In this document: piece by piece, positions 8,830 to 17,963 of the stretch | How the letters are laid out: each line of letters opens with the position of its first letter | How positions within the stretch are numbered: position 1 is the first letter of the stretch | DNA from: Cognatiyoonia sp965661665 | GTDB taxonomy: Bacteria; Pseudomonadota; Alphaproteobacteria; Rhodobacterales; Rhodobacteraceae | NCBI RefSeq assembly: GCF_965661665.1 | Contig: NZ_CBFIEO010000002.1 | Coordinates: forward strand, 150,706-214,705 | DNA length: 64,000 nucleotides | Direction of reading: 5' to 3' | Program-made: the position numbers and the translations under genes | Notes under the pieces: generated by a model | Databases searched by the model: none | What the model was told of the DNA's origin: nothing | Seen by the model: only the letters and a program-made list of their open reading frames with translations

Positions 8830-10251
8830 TTATGCCACGGCACCGCCAATGGTCAGGCCGCCGATCAGAAGGCTTGGCTGTCCAACGCCGACCGGCACCC
8901 ATTGCCCCGCCTTGCCGCAGTTGCCCATTCCAGGATCAAGCGCCATGTCGTTGCCGATGCCGCGGATGTGTTTCAACGCTGTGGCCCCATCGCCAATCAA
9001 CGTCGCCCCTTTTACCGGTGCGCCGACGACGCCGTTCTTAACGCGATAGGCTTCTGTGCAGCTGAACACAAACTTGCCGTTGGTGATGTCAACCTGACCG
9101 CCGCCAAAGCCCACGGCATAAATCCCGTCTTTGAGTTCGGCGACCAACGCCTCGGGCGCGGTGTCGCCGCCCAGCATGTAGGTGTTGGTCATGCGTGGCA
9201 TTGGCGCGTGGGCATAGCTTTCGCGGCGCCCATTGCCTGTGGGGGCGACACCCATCAATCGAGCGTTCTGACGGTCCTGCATGTAGCTGGCCAGCACGCC
9301 ATCTTCGATCAGCGTGTTCTTGGCACTTGGCGTGCCTTCATCATCGACGGTGATGGAGCCGCGACGATCTGCGATTGTGCCGTCGTCGAGAACGGTGACG
9401 CCTTTGGCCGCGATTTGCTGCCCCATCAGTCCTGCGAAGGCAGAGGAGCCTTTGCGATTGAAATCGGCTTCCAGCCCGTGACCGATCGCTTCATGGAGCA
9501 AGATACCCGGCCAGCCGGGGCCAAGGACGACATCCATCACCCCCGCTGGCGCCGGTTCAGCGTTTAGGTTGACGAGTGCCACGCGCAGCGCGTCCCGCGC
9601 CACACCTTCCCAATGGTCGCGGGACAACAGCCCGATCAAACCAGCGCGTCCGCCGCCGCCCATTGATCCGATTTCGCGGCGACCGTTGTCTTCGACAATC
9701 ACGGTAATGTTCAACCGCGACATTGGGCGTGTGTCAGTGACCAACGTGCCTTCGGGCCGCAGGATCGCAACCTCTTGCAAGGATGAGGCCATGCTGGCGG
9801 AGACTTGCACCACGCGCGGATCAATTCCACGAACGAAGGCATCAATTTCTCTCAACACATCGATCTTGGCGGGGAAGGTGGCTTGCGCCATCGGGTTTTC
9901 GTCTGAATAGAGCTTACGGTTTGTGCCGAGTGGCGCTTCGGCCCAGGTGCCGCCGCCGTCCCCCACCGCCAGACGCGCGGTGGCGACGGCCCGTTTCAAA
10001 GCATGTTCATCAACGGTGGTGGAATGTGCGTATCCAGCCGTTTCGCCCTTTAACGCCCGCAGGCCGAACCCTTCAGACGCATCATAACTGGCGGTCTTCA
10101 CGCGGCCTTCTTCAAACGATAGAACCTCCGACTTGCGTCGCTCAAGGAACAATTCGCCATCATCGGCACCATATGTCGCATCCCGCACCAGTTGGAGCGC
10201 GCGGTCCTTGTCCATATGTGTCTCAAACGGGCGAAAATTGTCTTGTGACAT
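8830..10251 (-). CDS. tldD: Metalloprotease TldD
   Basis: Subunit of the TldD/TldE zinc protease, which in other bacteria degrades unfolded or modified peptides and CcdA-type antitoxins. The 473-residue length fits the family. The zinc motif HEAIGHGLE is present (HExxxH). The start is ATG 10251 (MSQDNFRPFE), because upstream codons to 10404 do not resemble the family. No tldE/pmbA gene is in the window. The gene is divergent from coxB across 192 bp that must hold both promoters. Confidence 0.95.
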   Translation of the reverse strand: MSQDNFRPFETHMDKDRALQLVRDATYGADDGELFLERRKSEVLSFEEGRVKTASYDASEGFGLRALKGETAGYAHSTTVDEHALKRAVATARLAVGDGGGTWAEAPLGTNRKLYSDENPMAQATFPAKIDVLREIDAFVRGIDPRVVQVSASMASSLQEVAILRPEGTLVTDTRPMSRLNITVIVEDNGRREIGSMGGGGRAGLIGLLSRDHWEGVARDALRVALVNLNAEPAPAGVMDVVLGPGWPGILLHEAIGHGLEADFNRKGSSAFAGLMGQQIAAKGVTVLDDGTIADRRGSITVDDEGTPSAKNTLIEDGVLASYMQDRQNARLMGVAPTGNGRRESYAHAPMPRMTNTYMLGGDTAPEALVAELKDGIYAVGFGGGQVDITNGKFVFSCTEAYRVKNGVVGAPVKGATLIGDGATALKHIRGIGNDMALDPGMGNCGKAGQWVPVGVGQPSLLIGGLTIGGAVA

Positions 10252-10443
10252 CGATGATTTGCCTTTCGGAGCGGATATTCGGCGGCTGTTTGAAAAAAAG
10301 CGTCCGTTTGCCGCAACTGGGGTTCTTGAGTTGTAGGTCAGGATATGGGACATGACGCCACAGATACAATGGGAATCCGTCCAATGGCGGGCCCGCTTAG
10401 CCAATCGCGCCGATGGCGCAAGTATATGAAGTCAGGGACTATC

Positions 10444-11277
10444 ATGAGATCGATCAGCCAAATCAAATCTCTCTGGGCCGTAGCACTGTTCACAGCTTTC
10501 GGTGGCGATGCTGCCGCACAAAATGTGAATCAAGAGCTTGAATTTGTTGGGGTTCCGGTGCCACAAGGGACAGGGTTCCAGCCGGCAGCGACAAAGCTTG
10601 CGACCGATTTGCAGAACCTCGATTACATGCTGCTGATCATCATCACGATCATCTCGCTGTTTGTCACTGGACTGCTGGCTTGGGTGATTGTGCGCTATAA
10701 CCGCAAAGCGAATCCAACACCGGCAAACTTCACACACCACTCCGCGTTGGAGGTGACATGGACCGTCGTGCCAATCGGCATCCTTGTCTTTATTGGCGCA
10801 TTCTCCCTGCCAGTTCTGTTCGACCAGCAGGAAATCCCTGAAGGCGACGTGAACATCAAAGTCACTGGTTACCAGTGGTACTGGGGCTATGAGTACACTG
10901 ATGACAACGTGGCATTCGACAGCTTTATGCTGGACGAAGAAGATCTGGCAGAATTCGGCTATGAGCCAGAGCATTACCTGCTCGCCACTGACACAGCAGT
11001 TGTCGTGCCTGTCGGCAAGACAATCGTAATGGATGTCACAGGCGCAGACGTGATCCACTCTTGGACCATCCCGTCCTTTGGTGTGAAGCAGGACGCTGTT
11101 CCTGGGCGCATCGCGCAACTGTGGTTCGCGGCGGAGCGTGAAGGTGTTTACTTCGGCCAATGTTCAGAGCTGTGCGGTCAAGCGCACGCTTACATGCCGA
11201 TCACAGTCAAAGTTGTGAGCCAAGAGACTTACGACGCTTGGCTTGCTGAAGCGAAAGAAGAAAACCCAGCCTCTTAA
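10444..11277 (+). CDS. coxB: Cytochrome c oxidase subunit II
   Basis: CuA-bearing subunit of the aa3-type terminal oxidase; receives electrons from cytochrome c. From ATG 10444 (RBS CAGGGA seven bases upstream) the 277-residue protein has a signal-like N-terminus. Two membrane helices follow (LLIIITIISLFVTGLLAWVI and VTWTVVPIGILVFIGAF). The periplasmic cupredoxin domain has the aromatic GYQWYWGYEY and the CuA site CSELCGQAHAYM. It opens the cox cluster. Subunit I (coxA) is not in the window, as is usual in this family. Confidence 0.97.
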   Translation: MRSISQIKSLWAVALFTAFGGDAAAQNVNQELEFVGVPVPQGTGFQPAATKLATDLQNLDYMLLIIITIISLFVTGLLAWVIVRYNRKANPTPANFTHHSALEVTWTVVPIGILVFIGAFSLPVLFDQQEIPEGDVNIKVTGYQWYWGYEYTDDNVAFDSFMLDEEDLAEFGYEPEHYLLATDTAVVVPVGKTIVMDVTGADVIHSWTIPSFGVKQDAVPGRIAQLWFAAEREGVYFGQCSELCGQAHAYMPITVKVVSQETYDAWLAEAKEENPAS

Positions 11278-11290
11278 GGGCTGGTCAGGT

Positions 11291-11315
11291 GGGGACGGAG
11301 CCGCCCCCTTTTTTT
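11291..11315 (+). terminator. Hairpin plus T-run between coxB and ctaB
   Basis: GGGG-A-CGG / AG / CCG-CCCC forms a stem with one bulged A and is followed by seven T residues, 13 bp after the coxB stop. It looks like an intrinsic terminator. Because ctaB follows on the same strand, it would act as a partial terminator that lowers assembly-gene expression relative to subunit II. Confidence 0.7.
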
Positions 11316-11350
11316 CAGAGGTGGTCATGTCACATCTGTAGGACGCCAAA

Positions 11351-12283
11351 ATGAGCGACACGACAGTAGAAACCAGAACTCACGATGCCAGCTTTGGCGA
11401 CTATTTTGCGCTGCTGAAACCACGCGTTATGTCGTTGGTGGTGTTCACGGCGCTGGTCGGGTTGCTGGTGGCACCTGTGCCGATCCATCCTTTCGTTGGT
11501 TTTGTCGCGATCCTCTGCATTGCAGTTGGCGCCGGTGCGTCTGGTGCATTGAACATGTGGTGGGACGCAGACATCGACGCAAAGATGCGCCGCACCGCAG
11601 GCCGCCCGATCCCATCGGGCCGCGTTCAGGCGAAAGAGGCGCTAGGCATCGGTCTCGCCCTCAGTGGTTTTTCTGTCATTCTGCTGTGGCTTGCAACGAA
11701 TGCCTTCGCTGCTGCGTTCCTGGCCTTTACAATCTTTTTCTATGCCGTCGTTTATTCGATGTGGTTGAAACGCTTGACATCGCAAAACATCGTCATCGGC
11801 GGTGCCGCGGGGGCCTTCCCGCCAATGGTGGGATGGGCCGCTGCGACGGCGAGCGTTTCCTTTGAGAGCATCTTGATGTTCGCGGTTATCTTTATGTGGA
11901 CGCCGCCGCATTTCTGGGCGCTGGCCTTGTTTGTGAAGACGGATTACGGCGATGCGAAAGTGCCTATGCTGAACGTCACGTATGGCACCCGGGTCACCCG
12001 CAATCATATCCTGGCTTACGCTTTGCTTTTGGCGCCTGTGGCCATCGGGCTCGGCTTTACCTCCATCGGTGGCCCAATCTATTTGGCAACCGCTGTGATC
12101 CTTAACGCATGGTTCGTGAAAGGCGCATATGACGTCTGGAAGCGCGACGATGCGACGTCCGAGGCGGACAAATACAAAGCTGAACGGGGTGTGTTCAAAG
12201 TCTCATTGATCTACCTTTTCGCGCATTTCGGTGCGTTGCTGGTTGAGGGCAGTCTTCGCGCGACGAGCGGGGGTGCTGTTTGA
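11351..12283 (+). CDS. ctaB: Protoheme IX farnesyltransferase (heme O synthase)
   Basis: Integral membrane prenyltransferase (310 residues) that converts heme b to heme o, the precursor of heme a for the oxidase. The first prenyl-diphosphate binding motif is NMWWDADIDAKMRR, followed by TAGRPIPSG. The second conserved loop is TPPHFWALAL. Several hydrophobic helices fill the rest. AGGA lies about 8 bases before the ATG. The stop overlaps the start of the next gene (TGATG). Confidence 0.97.
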   Translation: MSDTTVETRTHDASFGDYFALLKPRVMSLVVFTALVGLLVAPVPIHPFVGFVAILCIAVGAGASGALNMWWDADIDAKMRRTAGRPIPSGRVQAKEALGIGLALSGFSVILLWLATNAFAAAFLAFTIFFYAVVYSMWLKRLTSQNIVIGGAAGAFPPMVGWAAATASVSFESILMFAVIFMWTPPHFWALALFVKTDYGDAKVPMLNVTYGTRVTRNHILAYALLLAPVAIGLGFTSIGGPIYLATAVILNAWFVKGAYDVWKRDDATSEADKYKAERGVFKVSLIYLFAHFGALLVEGSLRATSGGAV

Positions 12284-12486
12284 TGGCCATTAAGGTTGAA
12301 CACGAACTCCACGAACGTCGCAAAGGCCGCAACATCGGGTTAGGTCTTGTGCTGGTCGGTTTCATCGGCATCGTTTTCGGCCTGACCGTTGTGAAGGTGA
12401 CGCAACTGGGCGAAGCGCAGAAGTTCGAGCGCTTTGACCATGTCGCCCGCCCGCAAATCATTCCAGCGGATGAGGGCGGAAACTGA
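12283..12486 (+). CDS. coxF: CoxF-like small membrane protein of the oxidase cluster
   Basis: A 67-residue protein with one membrane helix (IGLGLVLVGFIGIVFGLTVV) after a charged N-terminus (MAIKVEHELHERRKGRN). It sits between ctaB and ctaG, overlapping each by 1 bp (TGATG at both ends). The position and sequence match the CoxF protein of alphaproteobacterial cox operons. Its role in oxidase assembly is inferred from context. Confidence 0.8.
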   Translation: MAIKVEHELHERRKGRNIGLGLVLVGFIGIVFGLTVVKVTQLGEAQKFERFDHVARPQIIPADEGGN

Positions 12487-13142
12487 TGGCGCTTTTCCCA
12501 AACATTCAGGGGCCCAAGCGGACCTTGCTGCAAACGCTGGGCGTCGTCTTGTTGATGGGCGGCCTGTCATGGGCGTCCGTGCCGTTCTATGATTGGTTCT
12601 GCCGCGTCACTGGCTTTGGCGGCGCTACGAATGTGGCCGAAAGCACGTCTGATGTCGTGCTAGACCAGATGATCACCGTGCGCTTTGACGCATCACTTGA
12701 GCGCGATATGCCGTGGGAGTTCAAACCCGTTGAGCGGGAGATGGAGCTGCGCATCGGCGAGATGGGTTTGGCGTTCTACGAAGCGCACAACCCGACAGAT
12801 GAGCCAATCGCGGGCCAAGCCGCCTATAACGTCGTGCCCTATCAGGCGGGCGGGTTCTTTAACAAAATCGATTGCTTCTGCTTTGTGGAGCAAGTGCTCC
12901 AACCCGGCGAAACCGTTCTGATGCCGGTCAGTTTCTTCGTGCATCCCGACATCGTTGATGATCGCGAAGGCCAGTACATCCACACGATTACCCTCAGCTA
13001 TACGTTCTATCAGATCGATTTGCCTGAGGATGAGCTTCAGCAGGCCGCGCTTGACGCCGAACTTGCTTTGACAACTGGCGTAGATGACGCCATAGGACAA
13101 CGCTATAAGACAGCCATAGGGAACACTGACAATGGCACATGA
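12486..13142 (+). CDS. ctaG: Cytochrome c oxidase assembly protein CtaG/Cox11
   Basis: Cox11 family copper chaperone (218 residues) that delivers CuB to subunit I. One N-terminal membrane helix (VVLLMGGLSWASVPFY) is followed by PFYDWFCRVTGFGG. The copper-binding pair CFCF lies in FNKIDCFCFVEQ, with MPVSFFVHP after it, in a beta-rich periplasmic domain. It overlaps coxF by 1 bp and coxC by 11 bp, so the whole set is one transcript. Confidence 0.97.
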   Translation: MALFPNIQGPKRTLLQTLGVVLLMGGLSWASVPFYDWFCRVTGFGGATNVAESTSDVVLDQMITVRFDASLERDMPWEFKPVEREMELRIGEMGLAFYEAHNPTDEPIAGQAAYNVVPYQAGGFFNKIDCFCFVEQVLQPGETVLMPVSFFVHPDIVDDREGQYIHTITLSYTFYQIDLPEDELQQAALDAELALTTGVDDAIGQRYKTAIGNTDNGT

Positions 13143-13935
13143 AAAGAATCACGATTATCACATTCTGAACCCCTCTATCTGGCCGCTGGCGTCAGCGCTT
13201 GGGGCGTTTATTATGCTGTTTGGCGCTGTGCTTTGGATGAAAGACAGCGGCAACCCTTACATGTTCCTCATCGGCCTTGCGCTGGTGCTTTACTGCATGT
13301 TCGCTTGGTGGTCTGACGTGGTTGAGGAAAGCCATGTCGGGGATCACACACCGGTCGTTCGCATCGGCCTGCGTTATGGTTTCATCATGTTCATCATGTC
13401 TGAAGTGATGTTCTTTGCCGCTTGGTTCTGGTCGTTCTTCAAGCATGCTTTGTATCCAATGGGTCCGCAAAGCCCCACTGTAGACGGCGTTTGGCCACCT
13501 GCAGGGATTGAGACATTTGACCCGTGGCACCTGCCACTGATCAACACGCTGATCCTGCTCTGCTCCGGTGCGGCGGCCACATGGGCACACCACGCTCTGG
13601 TGCATGAGAATAACCGCGAAGATATGAAATGGGGTCTGATCCTGGCGGTTGCGCTTGGCGTTCTCTTCACGTTCTTCCAAGCTTACGAATACAGCCACGC
13701 AGCCTTCGGCTTCTCCGGCAACATCTATGGTGCCAACTTCTTCATGGCGACAGGTTTCCACGGCTTCCACGTTCTGATCGGGACAATCTTCCTGCTGGTC
13801 TGTTTGCTGCGTCTGATGCGCGGTCACTTCACACAAGAACAGCACATCGGTTTCGAAGCCGCTGCTTGGTACTGGCACTTCGTTGATGTGGTCTGGCTCT
13901 TCCTGTTCTTTGCTGTCTACATCTGGGGCGGCTGA
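13132..13935 (+). CDS. coxC: Cytochrome c oxidase subunit III
   Basis: Seven-helix core subunit of the aa3 oxidase (267 residues). Typical segments are NPSIWPLASALGAF, the MSEVMFFAAWFWSFF helix with its conserved glutamate, GATFFQ-like FTFFQAYEY, TGFHGFHVLIGT and WYWHFVDVVWLFLF. The ATG is within the end of ctaG. A terminator hairpin follows 25 bp after the stop. Confidence 0.97.
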   Translation: MAHEKNHDYHILNPSIWPLASALGAFIMLFGAVLWMKDSGNPYMFLIGLALVLYCMFAWWSDVVEESHVGDHTPVVRIGLRYGFIMFIMSEVMFFAAWFWSFFKHALYPMGPQSPTVDGVWPPAGIETFDPWHLPLINTLILLCSGAAATWAHHALVHENNREDMKWGLILAVALGVLFTFFQAYEYSHAAFGFSGNIYGANFFMATGFHGFHVLIGTIFLLVCLLRLMRGHFTQEQHIGFEAAAWYWHFVDVVWLFLFFAVYIWGG

Positions 13936-13960
13936 ACAAGCTGGGAATTAAGATTTCAAA

Positions 13961-13987
13961 GGGCGGGTACTGAACCTGCCCTTTTTT
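13961..13987 (+). terminator. Terminator after coxC
   Basis: GGGCGGGT (13961-13968), loop ACTGA, ACCTGCCC (13974-13981) pair over 8 bp with one G-T wobble, followed by six T. This closes the coxB-coxC transcript. surf1 downstream then needs readthrough or its own promoter. Confidence 0.8.
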
Positions 13988-14052
13988 GTCGCTTATGTCG
14001 CTCTTCACCATTGGAATTATCAGCGATATAGACCGCGACGAAAGGACATGCG

Positions 14053-14730
14053 GTGCGAAAGCTACTCTTCCCCATTGTGTTATGCGTTGCTGGTTTAGTG
14101 GTGTTGCTGAGCCTTGGCTTTTGGCAACTTGAGCGCTTGGAATGGAAAGAGGGTGTTCTCGCAGGCATTGAGGCCCGCATGTCGGAGGATGCGATTGCTT
14201 TCCCCGAGGAGCCCCGCGAAGAAACGGATGAATACCGCAGCGTGATGCTGACCGGCGATCTGTCTGGGTCAGAATTGCATGTGCTGATCTCCGGCACCTC
14301 TGCCGGCACGGGCTATCTTGCGATCCGCGCCGTCACGCTGACCGATGGGCGGCGGATTTTGCTGGATCAAGGACTGTTGCCGCTGGATCGGAAGAACATG
14401 CCTGCAACCGATACGACCGTCGAAGTGCTGGGCAATCTGCTTTGGCCCGATGACATCAACAGCTCAACGCCAGAGCCTGATCTGTCAGCCAACATCTGGT
14501 TCGGACGTGATCTGGACGCGATGGCAGAGGCGTTGAACACAGAACCACTGCTTGTCGTCGTGCGGTCCAGTGACCCCGCTGACCCACGGCTGACCCCAGT
14601 CCCGGTCAACACCAGAACGATCAAAAACGATCACCTTGAATACGCCGCCACATGGTTCGGACTTGCCGTTGTGTGGGCGTTGATGTCCCTATATTGGGTC
14701 TTCCGAATACTCCGCCCGAAGGACGCCTGA
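14053..14730 (+). CDS. surf1: SURF1 family oxidase assembly protein
   Basis: SURF1/Shy1 homologue (225 residues) that helps insert heme a into subunit I. The GTG start at 14053 follows AAAGGA by 6 bases; a nearby ATG at 14048 is in another frame. One membrane helix is at the N-terminus (VLCVAGLVVLLSLGFWQLER) and one near the C-terminus (WFGLAVVWALMSLYWVF), with a periplasmic domain between. GFWQLER and the late HLEYAATWFGLA are family hallmarks. Confidence 0.95.
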   Translation: MRKLLFPIVLCVAGLVVLLSLGFWQLERLEWKEGVLAGIEARMSEDAIAFPEEPREETDEYRSVMLTGDLSGSELHVLISGTSAGTGYLAIRAVTLTDGRRILLDQGLLPLDRKNMPATDTTVEVLGNLLWPDDINSSTPEPDLSANIWFGRDLDAMAEALNTEPLLVVVRSSDPADPRLTPVPVNTRTIKNDHLEYAATWFGLAVVWALMSLYWVFRILRPKDA

Positions 14731-14731
14731 C

Positions 14732-16114
14732 ATGCGCTACATCTCAACCCGGGGTCAAGCCCCGGAACTGACATTTGAAGAGGCGATGCTGACGGGTCTG
14801 GCGCGGGACGGCGGCCTTTATGTGCCTGCCGAAATCCCAACCTTGAACGCGGACGACATCGCAGCGATGGCAGGGCAGAGGTATGAAGAGATCGCCTTCA
14901 CCGTCATGCGCCCCTTCATTGGGGACACGTTCACCGATGACGAGTTTAAGGGCCTGATCAAAGCGGCTTACGAAGGCTTCGGACATGAGGTCCGCGCGCC
15001 TTTGGTCCAGCTTGCCCCAAACCATTTTTTGTTGGAGCTGTTCCACGGTCCGACGCTGGCATTCAAAGACTTCGCGATGCAGCTTATCGGACAGATGTTC
15101 CAAGCGGTACTTGGGCGGTCTGGACAGTCGATTACCATCGTCGGTGCCACGTCAGGGGATACGGGGTCCGCAGCGATTGAGGCGTTCCGCGGGTTGTCCA
15201 ACGTCAATGTCTTCATCCTTTACCCGCATGGCCGCGTTAGCGAAGTGCAGCGGCGTCAGATGACAACGCCGACCGAAGCCAACGTTCACGCGCTCGCCGT
15301 TGATGGGGATTTCGATGATTGCCAAGCAGCGGTCAAAGACATGTTCAACGACTTCGCGTTTCGGGAAGAGGTTTCGCTTGCTGGAGTGAACTCCATCAAC
15401 TGGGGGCGGGTGCTGGCGCAGGTGGTCTATTACTTCTCCTCTGCCGTGTCGCTTGGCGCGCCGCATCGGGAAGTGAGCTTTACCGTGCCTACCGGCAACT
15501 TCGGCGACATATTCGCAGGCTACATCGCGAAGCGGATGGGGCTGCCGATCAAAGATTTGGTGGTGGCAACAAACCAAAATGACATTCTGCACCGTACATT
15601 GGAAACAGGCGCTTACACGAAAGAGGGCGTGACCCCGTCGATCAGCCCGTCGATGGACATTCAGGTCAGTTCCAACTTCGAACGGGCGCTCTTCGATGCC
15701 TATGACCGTGATAGCGCAACCGTTGCCGCGCAGATGGAGGATTTGAAGTCCGGCGGCTTTGCGATCAGCCAAGATGCGTATCAGGCGTTGAAAAAGACGT
15801 ATTCGTCGGGTCGCGCGTCCGAGGAAGAAACCAGCGCCGCCATCACGCGCTATGTGACCAAGCATGGGGAGTTGCTGTGTCCGCACTCCGCCGTCGGTGT
15901 GCATGTGGCCGAAGATCACCTTGGCCCCATCCCAATGGTCACTTTGGCAACCGCGCACCCAGCAAAATTCCCTGCAGCGGTGGAAGATGCAACGTGCATC
16001 CACCCGGCGTTGCCACCACGCATGGCGGACCTTTATGAGCGGGATGAACGGATTACGCGCGTCGCCAAAGATTTGAAAGCGATCCAAGACATCATCAGGG
16101 ATCGCCGCGCTTGA
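14732..16114 (+). CDS. thrC: Threonine synthase
   Basis: PLP enzyme (460 residues) that turns O-phosphohomoserine into threonine. The PLP lysine is Lys112 in LAFKDFAMQ, and VGATSGDTGSAA forms part of the phosphate-binding region. The N-terminus MRYISTRGQAP is typical. It begins 1 bp after the surf1 stop. Its stop overlaps the TTG start of the next gene by 4 bp. Confidence 0.97.
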   Translation: MRYISTRGQAPELTFEEAMLTGLARDGGLYVPAEIPTLNADDIAAMAGQRYEEIAFTVMRPFIGDTFTDDEFKGLIKAAYEGFGHEVRAPLVQLAPNHFLLELFHGPTLAFKDFAMQLIGQMFQAVLGRSGQSITIVGATSGDTGSAAIEAFRGLSNVNVFILYPHGRVSEVQRRQMTTPTEANVHALAVDGDFDDCQAAVKDMFNDFAFREEVSLAGVNSINWGRVLAQVVYYFSSAVSLGAPHREVSFTVPTGNFGDIFAGYIAKRMGLPIKDLVVATNQNDILHRTLETGAYTKEGVTPSISPSMDIQVSSNFERALFDAYDRDSATVAAQMEDLKSGGFAISQDAYQALKKTYSSGRASEEETSAAITRYVTKHGELLCPHSAVGVHVAEDHLGPIPMVTLATAHPAKFPAAVEDATCIHPALPPRMADLYERDERITRVAKDLKAIQDIIRDRRA

Positions 16115-17376
16115 CCATCCAACTGCATACTTTGCCCAATGGGTTTCGCATCGTCACGGAAACGATGCCAGGGCTGCAATCCGCCTCCGTCGGGATATGG
16201 GTTGGGGCCGGTGGCCGTCATGAGCGGATCGAACAGAACGGGATCGCGCATTTCTTGGAACATATGGCCTTCAAAGGCACCAAGACACGCACACCGCTTC
16301 AGATCGCGGAGGCGATTGAGGACGTGGGCGGCTACATCAACGCCTACACCAGTCGGGAGATGACGGCTTACTACGTCCGGCTCTTGAAGAATGACGTGCC
16401 GCTGGGTATTGATGTGATCTCCGACATTCTGTTGAACCCAATCTTCGATCCGAGCGAAATTGAGGTGGAGCGTGGTGTGATCCTGCAAGAGATTGGTCAA
16501 GCGCTCGATACGCCCGATGACATCATCTTTGATTGGTTGCAGGAAGAAGCCTTTCCCGATCAGGCGTTGGGTCGCACGATCCTTGGCCCGTCAGAGCGGG
16601 TAAGCGGGTTCAGTCGCGATGATCTGTCTGACTTTGTCGGTGAGCATTACGGGCCCAACCAGATGATCCTATCTGCCGCTGGTGCGGTGGATCACGATGC
16701 CATTGTTGCACAGGCGGAGGCTTTATTTGGCCATCTGCCACGCGTGGAGCCAAAGACACTGATCCAACCTGCGAAATTTGGCGGGGGTGAACGGCGGGAG
16801 CTGAAAGACCTCGAACAAGTGCATTTCACCTTGGGGTTCGAGGCACCGAACTATTGCGATGAGGCGATTTATACCGCGCAGGTCTACGCCAACATCATGG
16901 GCGGCGGTATGTCCTCCCGCTTGTTCCAAGAAGTGCGGGAAAACCGCGGCCTGTGCTATGCGATTTTCGCGCAAACGGGTGCCTATGAAGATACGGGCCT
17001 TACCACGATCTATGCAGGCACATCAGCAGAACAAATCGCAGAACTGGCCACCGTCACGGTCGATCAGATGAAGAGGGCGGCGGATAACATGAGCCAGAAA
17101 GAGGTCGATCGCGCCCGTGTTCAGATGAAGGCAGGGCTGCTGATGGGCTTGGAAAGCCCCTCGAATAGAGCCGAGCGGTTGGCGCGGCTACTCTCGATCT
17201 GGGGCCGCATCCCGTCGCTGGAAGAAACCATCGGCTTTATCGACAATGTGACGGCTGATGGTGTCCGCGAATATGCGGGCATGACCGCGACCGACGCAGG
17301 CTCTGCCATGGCGCTTTACGGGCCGGTGTCTGCCGCACCAAGTTTGGGCGATCTTAGAACGCGACTGGCGGCCTGA
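16111..17376 (+). CDS. M16 (pitrilysin/processing-peptidase-like) metallopeptidase
   Basis: Insulinase family zinc protease (421 residues), close to the mitochondrial processing peptidase beta subunit. The inverted zinc motif HFLEH lies at residues 47-51, with the downstream glutamate region ERGVILQEIGQ. The second half holds the R/Y-type ENRGLCYAI motif. The start is TTG at 16111 overlapping the thrC stop (TTGA); no closer ATG gives a full N-terminus. The thrC-M16 pair is conserved in Rhodobacteraceae. The substrate is unknown. Confidence 0.93.
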   Translation: MTIQLHTLPNGFRIVTETMPGLQSASVGIWVGAGGRHERIEQNGIAHFLEHMAFKGTKTRTPLQIAEAIEDVGGYINAYTSREMTAYYVRLLKNDVPLGIDVISDILLNPIFDPSEIEVERGVILQEIGQALDTPDDIIFDWLQEEAFPDQALGRTILGPSERVSGFSRDDLSDFVGEHYGPNQMILSAAGAVDHDAIVAQAEALFGHLPRVEPKTLIQPAKFGGGERRELKDLEQVHFTLGFEAPNYCDEAIYTAQVYANIMGGGMSSRLFQEVRENRGLCYAIFAQTGAYEDTGLTTIYAGTSAEQIAELATVTVDQMKRAADNMSQKEVDRARVQMKAGLLMGLESPSNRAERLARLLSIWGRIPSLEETIGFIDNVTADGVREYAGMTATDAGSAMALYGPVSAAPSLGDLRTRLAA

Positions 17377-17960
17377 TGATTGGGTCGCGCAAGAAGGTAA
17401 AGCTGGAGACGGAGCGGATGACGCTTCGCCCCCCGCAGCACGGTGACTTTCGCGCGTGGTCATCCCTGCGCCGTGACAGTACAGAGTTCCTGCAACCGTG
17501 GGAGCCGACATGGGCGTCTGATCATTTGTCCCGTAAAGGCTACACCAACCGCGTTTACTGGGCGCAGCGGGCGATCAACAACGGCACTGCTGTGCCGCTC
17601 TTGATGTTTCGCCGCGAAGACGATTGTTTGTTGGGGGCGATCACGCTCGACAATATTCGCCGTGGCCCGGCGCAGGCGGGCACTACGGGCTATTGGGTTG
17701 GGCAACCTTATGCGCGGTCAGGCTACATGAAAGAAGCGTTGGAGGCTGTGGTTCATTACGCCTTCACCACGCTTGACCTGAGCCGTATCGAGTCAGGCTG
17801 CTTGCCTGAGAACACTCCTTCGCGCCGCTTGCTTGAAAAATGCGGTTACAAATACGAAGGCGTCGCGCAAAGCTATCTGCAAATCAACGGGCGCTGGCGG
17901 AACCATGTGCTCTACGCGAACCTGCGCCATGATCGGCGAGGGCGGACGGATGCGGGGTAG
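17376..17960 (+). CDS. GNAT acetyltransferase, RimJ type
   Basis: 194-residue GNAT protein resembling RimJ/RimL N-terminal protein acetyltransferases. It has the N-terminal LETERMTLRPPQHGDF and the acetyl-CoA strand/loop TTGYWVGQPYARSGYMKEAL. The late block RIESGCLPENTPSRRLLEKCGY is typical. The start overlaps the peptidase stop (TGATG). The ribosomal substrate is inferred from family only. Confidence 0.9.
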   Translation: MIGSRKKVKLETERMTLRPPQHGDFRAWSSLRRDSTEFLQPWEPTWASDHLSRKGYTNRVYWAQRAINNGTAVPLLMFRREDDCLLGAITLDNIRRGPAQAGTTGYWVGQPYARSGYMKEALEAVVHYAFTTLDLSRIESGCLPENTPSRRLLEKCGYKYEGVAQSYLQINGRWRNHVLYANLRHDRRGRTDAG

Positions 17961-17963
17961 GCG

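Noticed and set aside
10345..10443. Extended N-terminus for coxB starting at 10345
   Set aside because: The extra residues are not family-like and the ATG at 10444 has a ribosome-binding site and begins the signal peptide.
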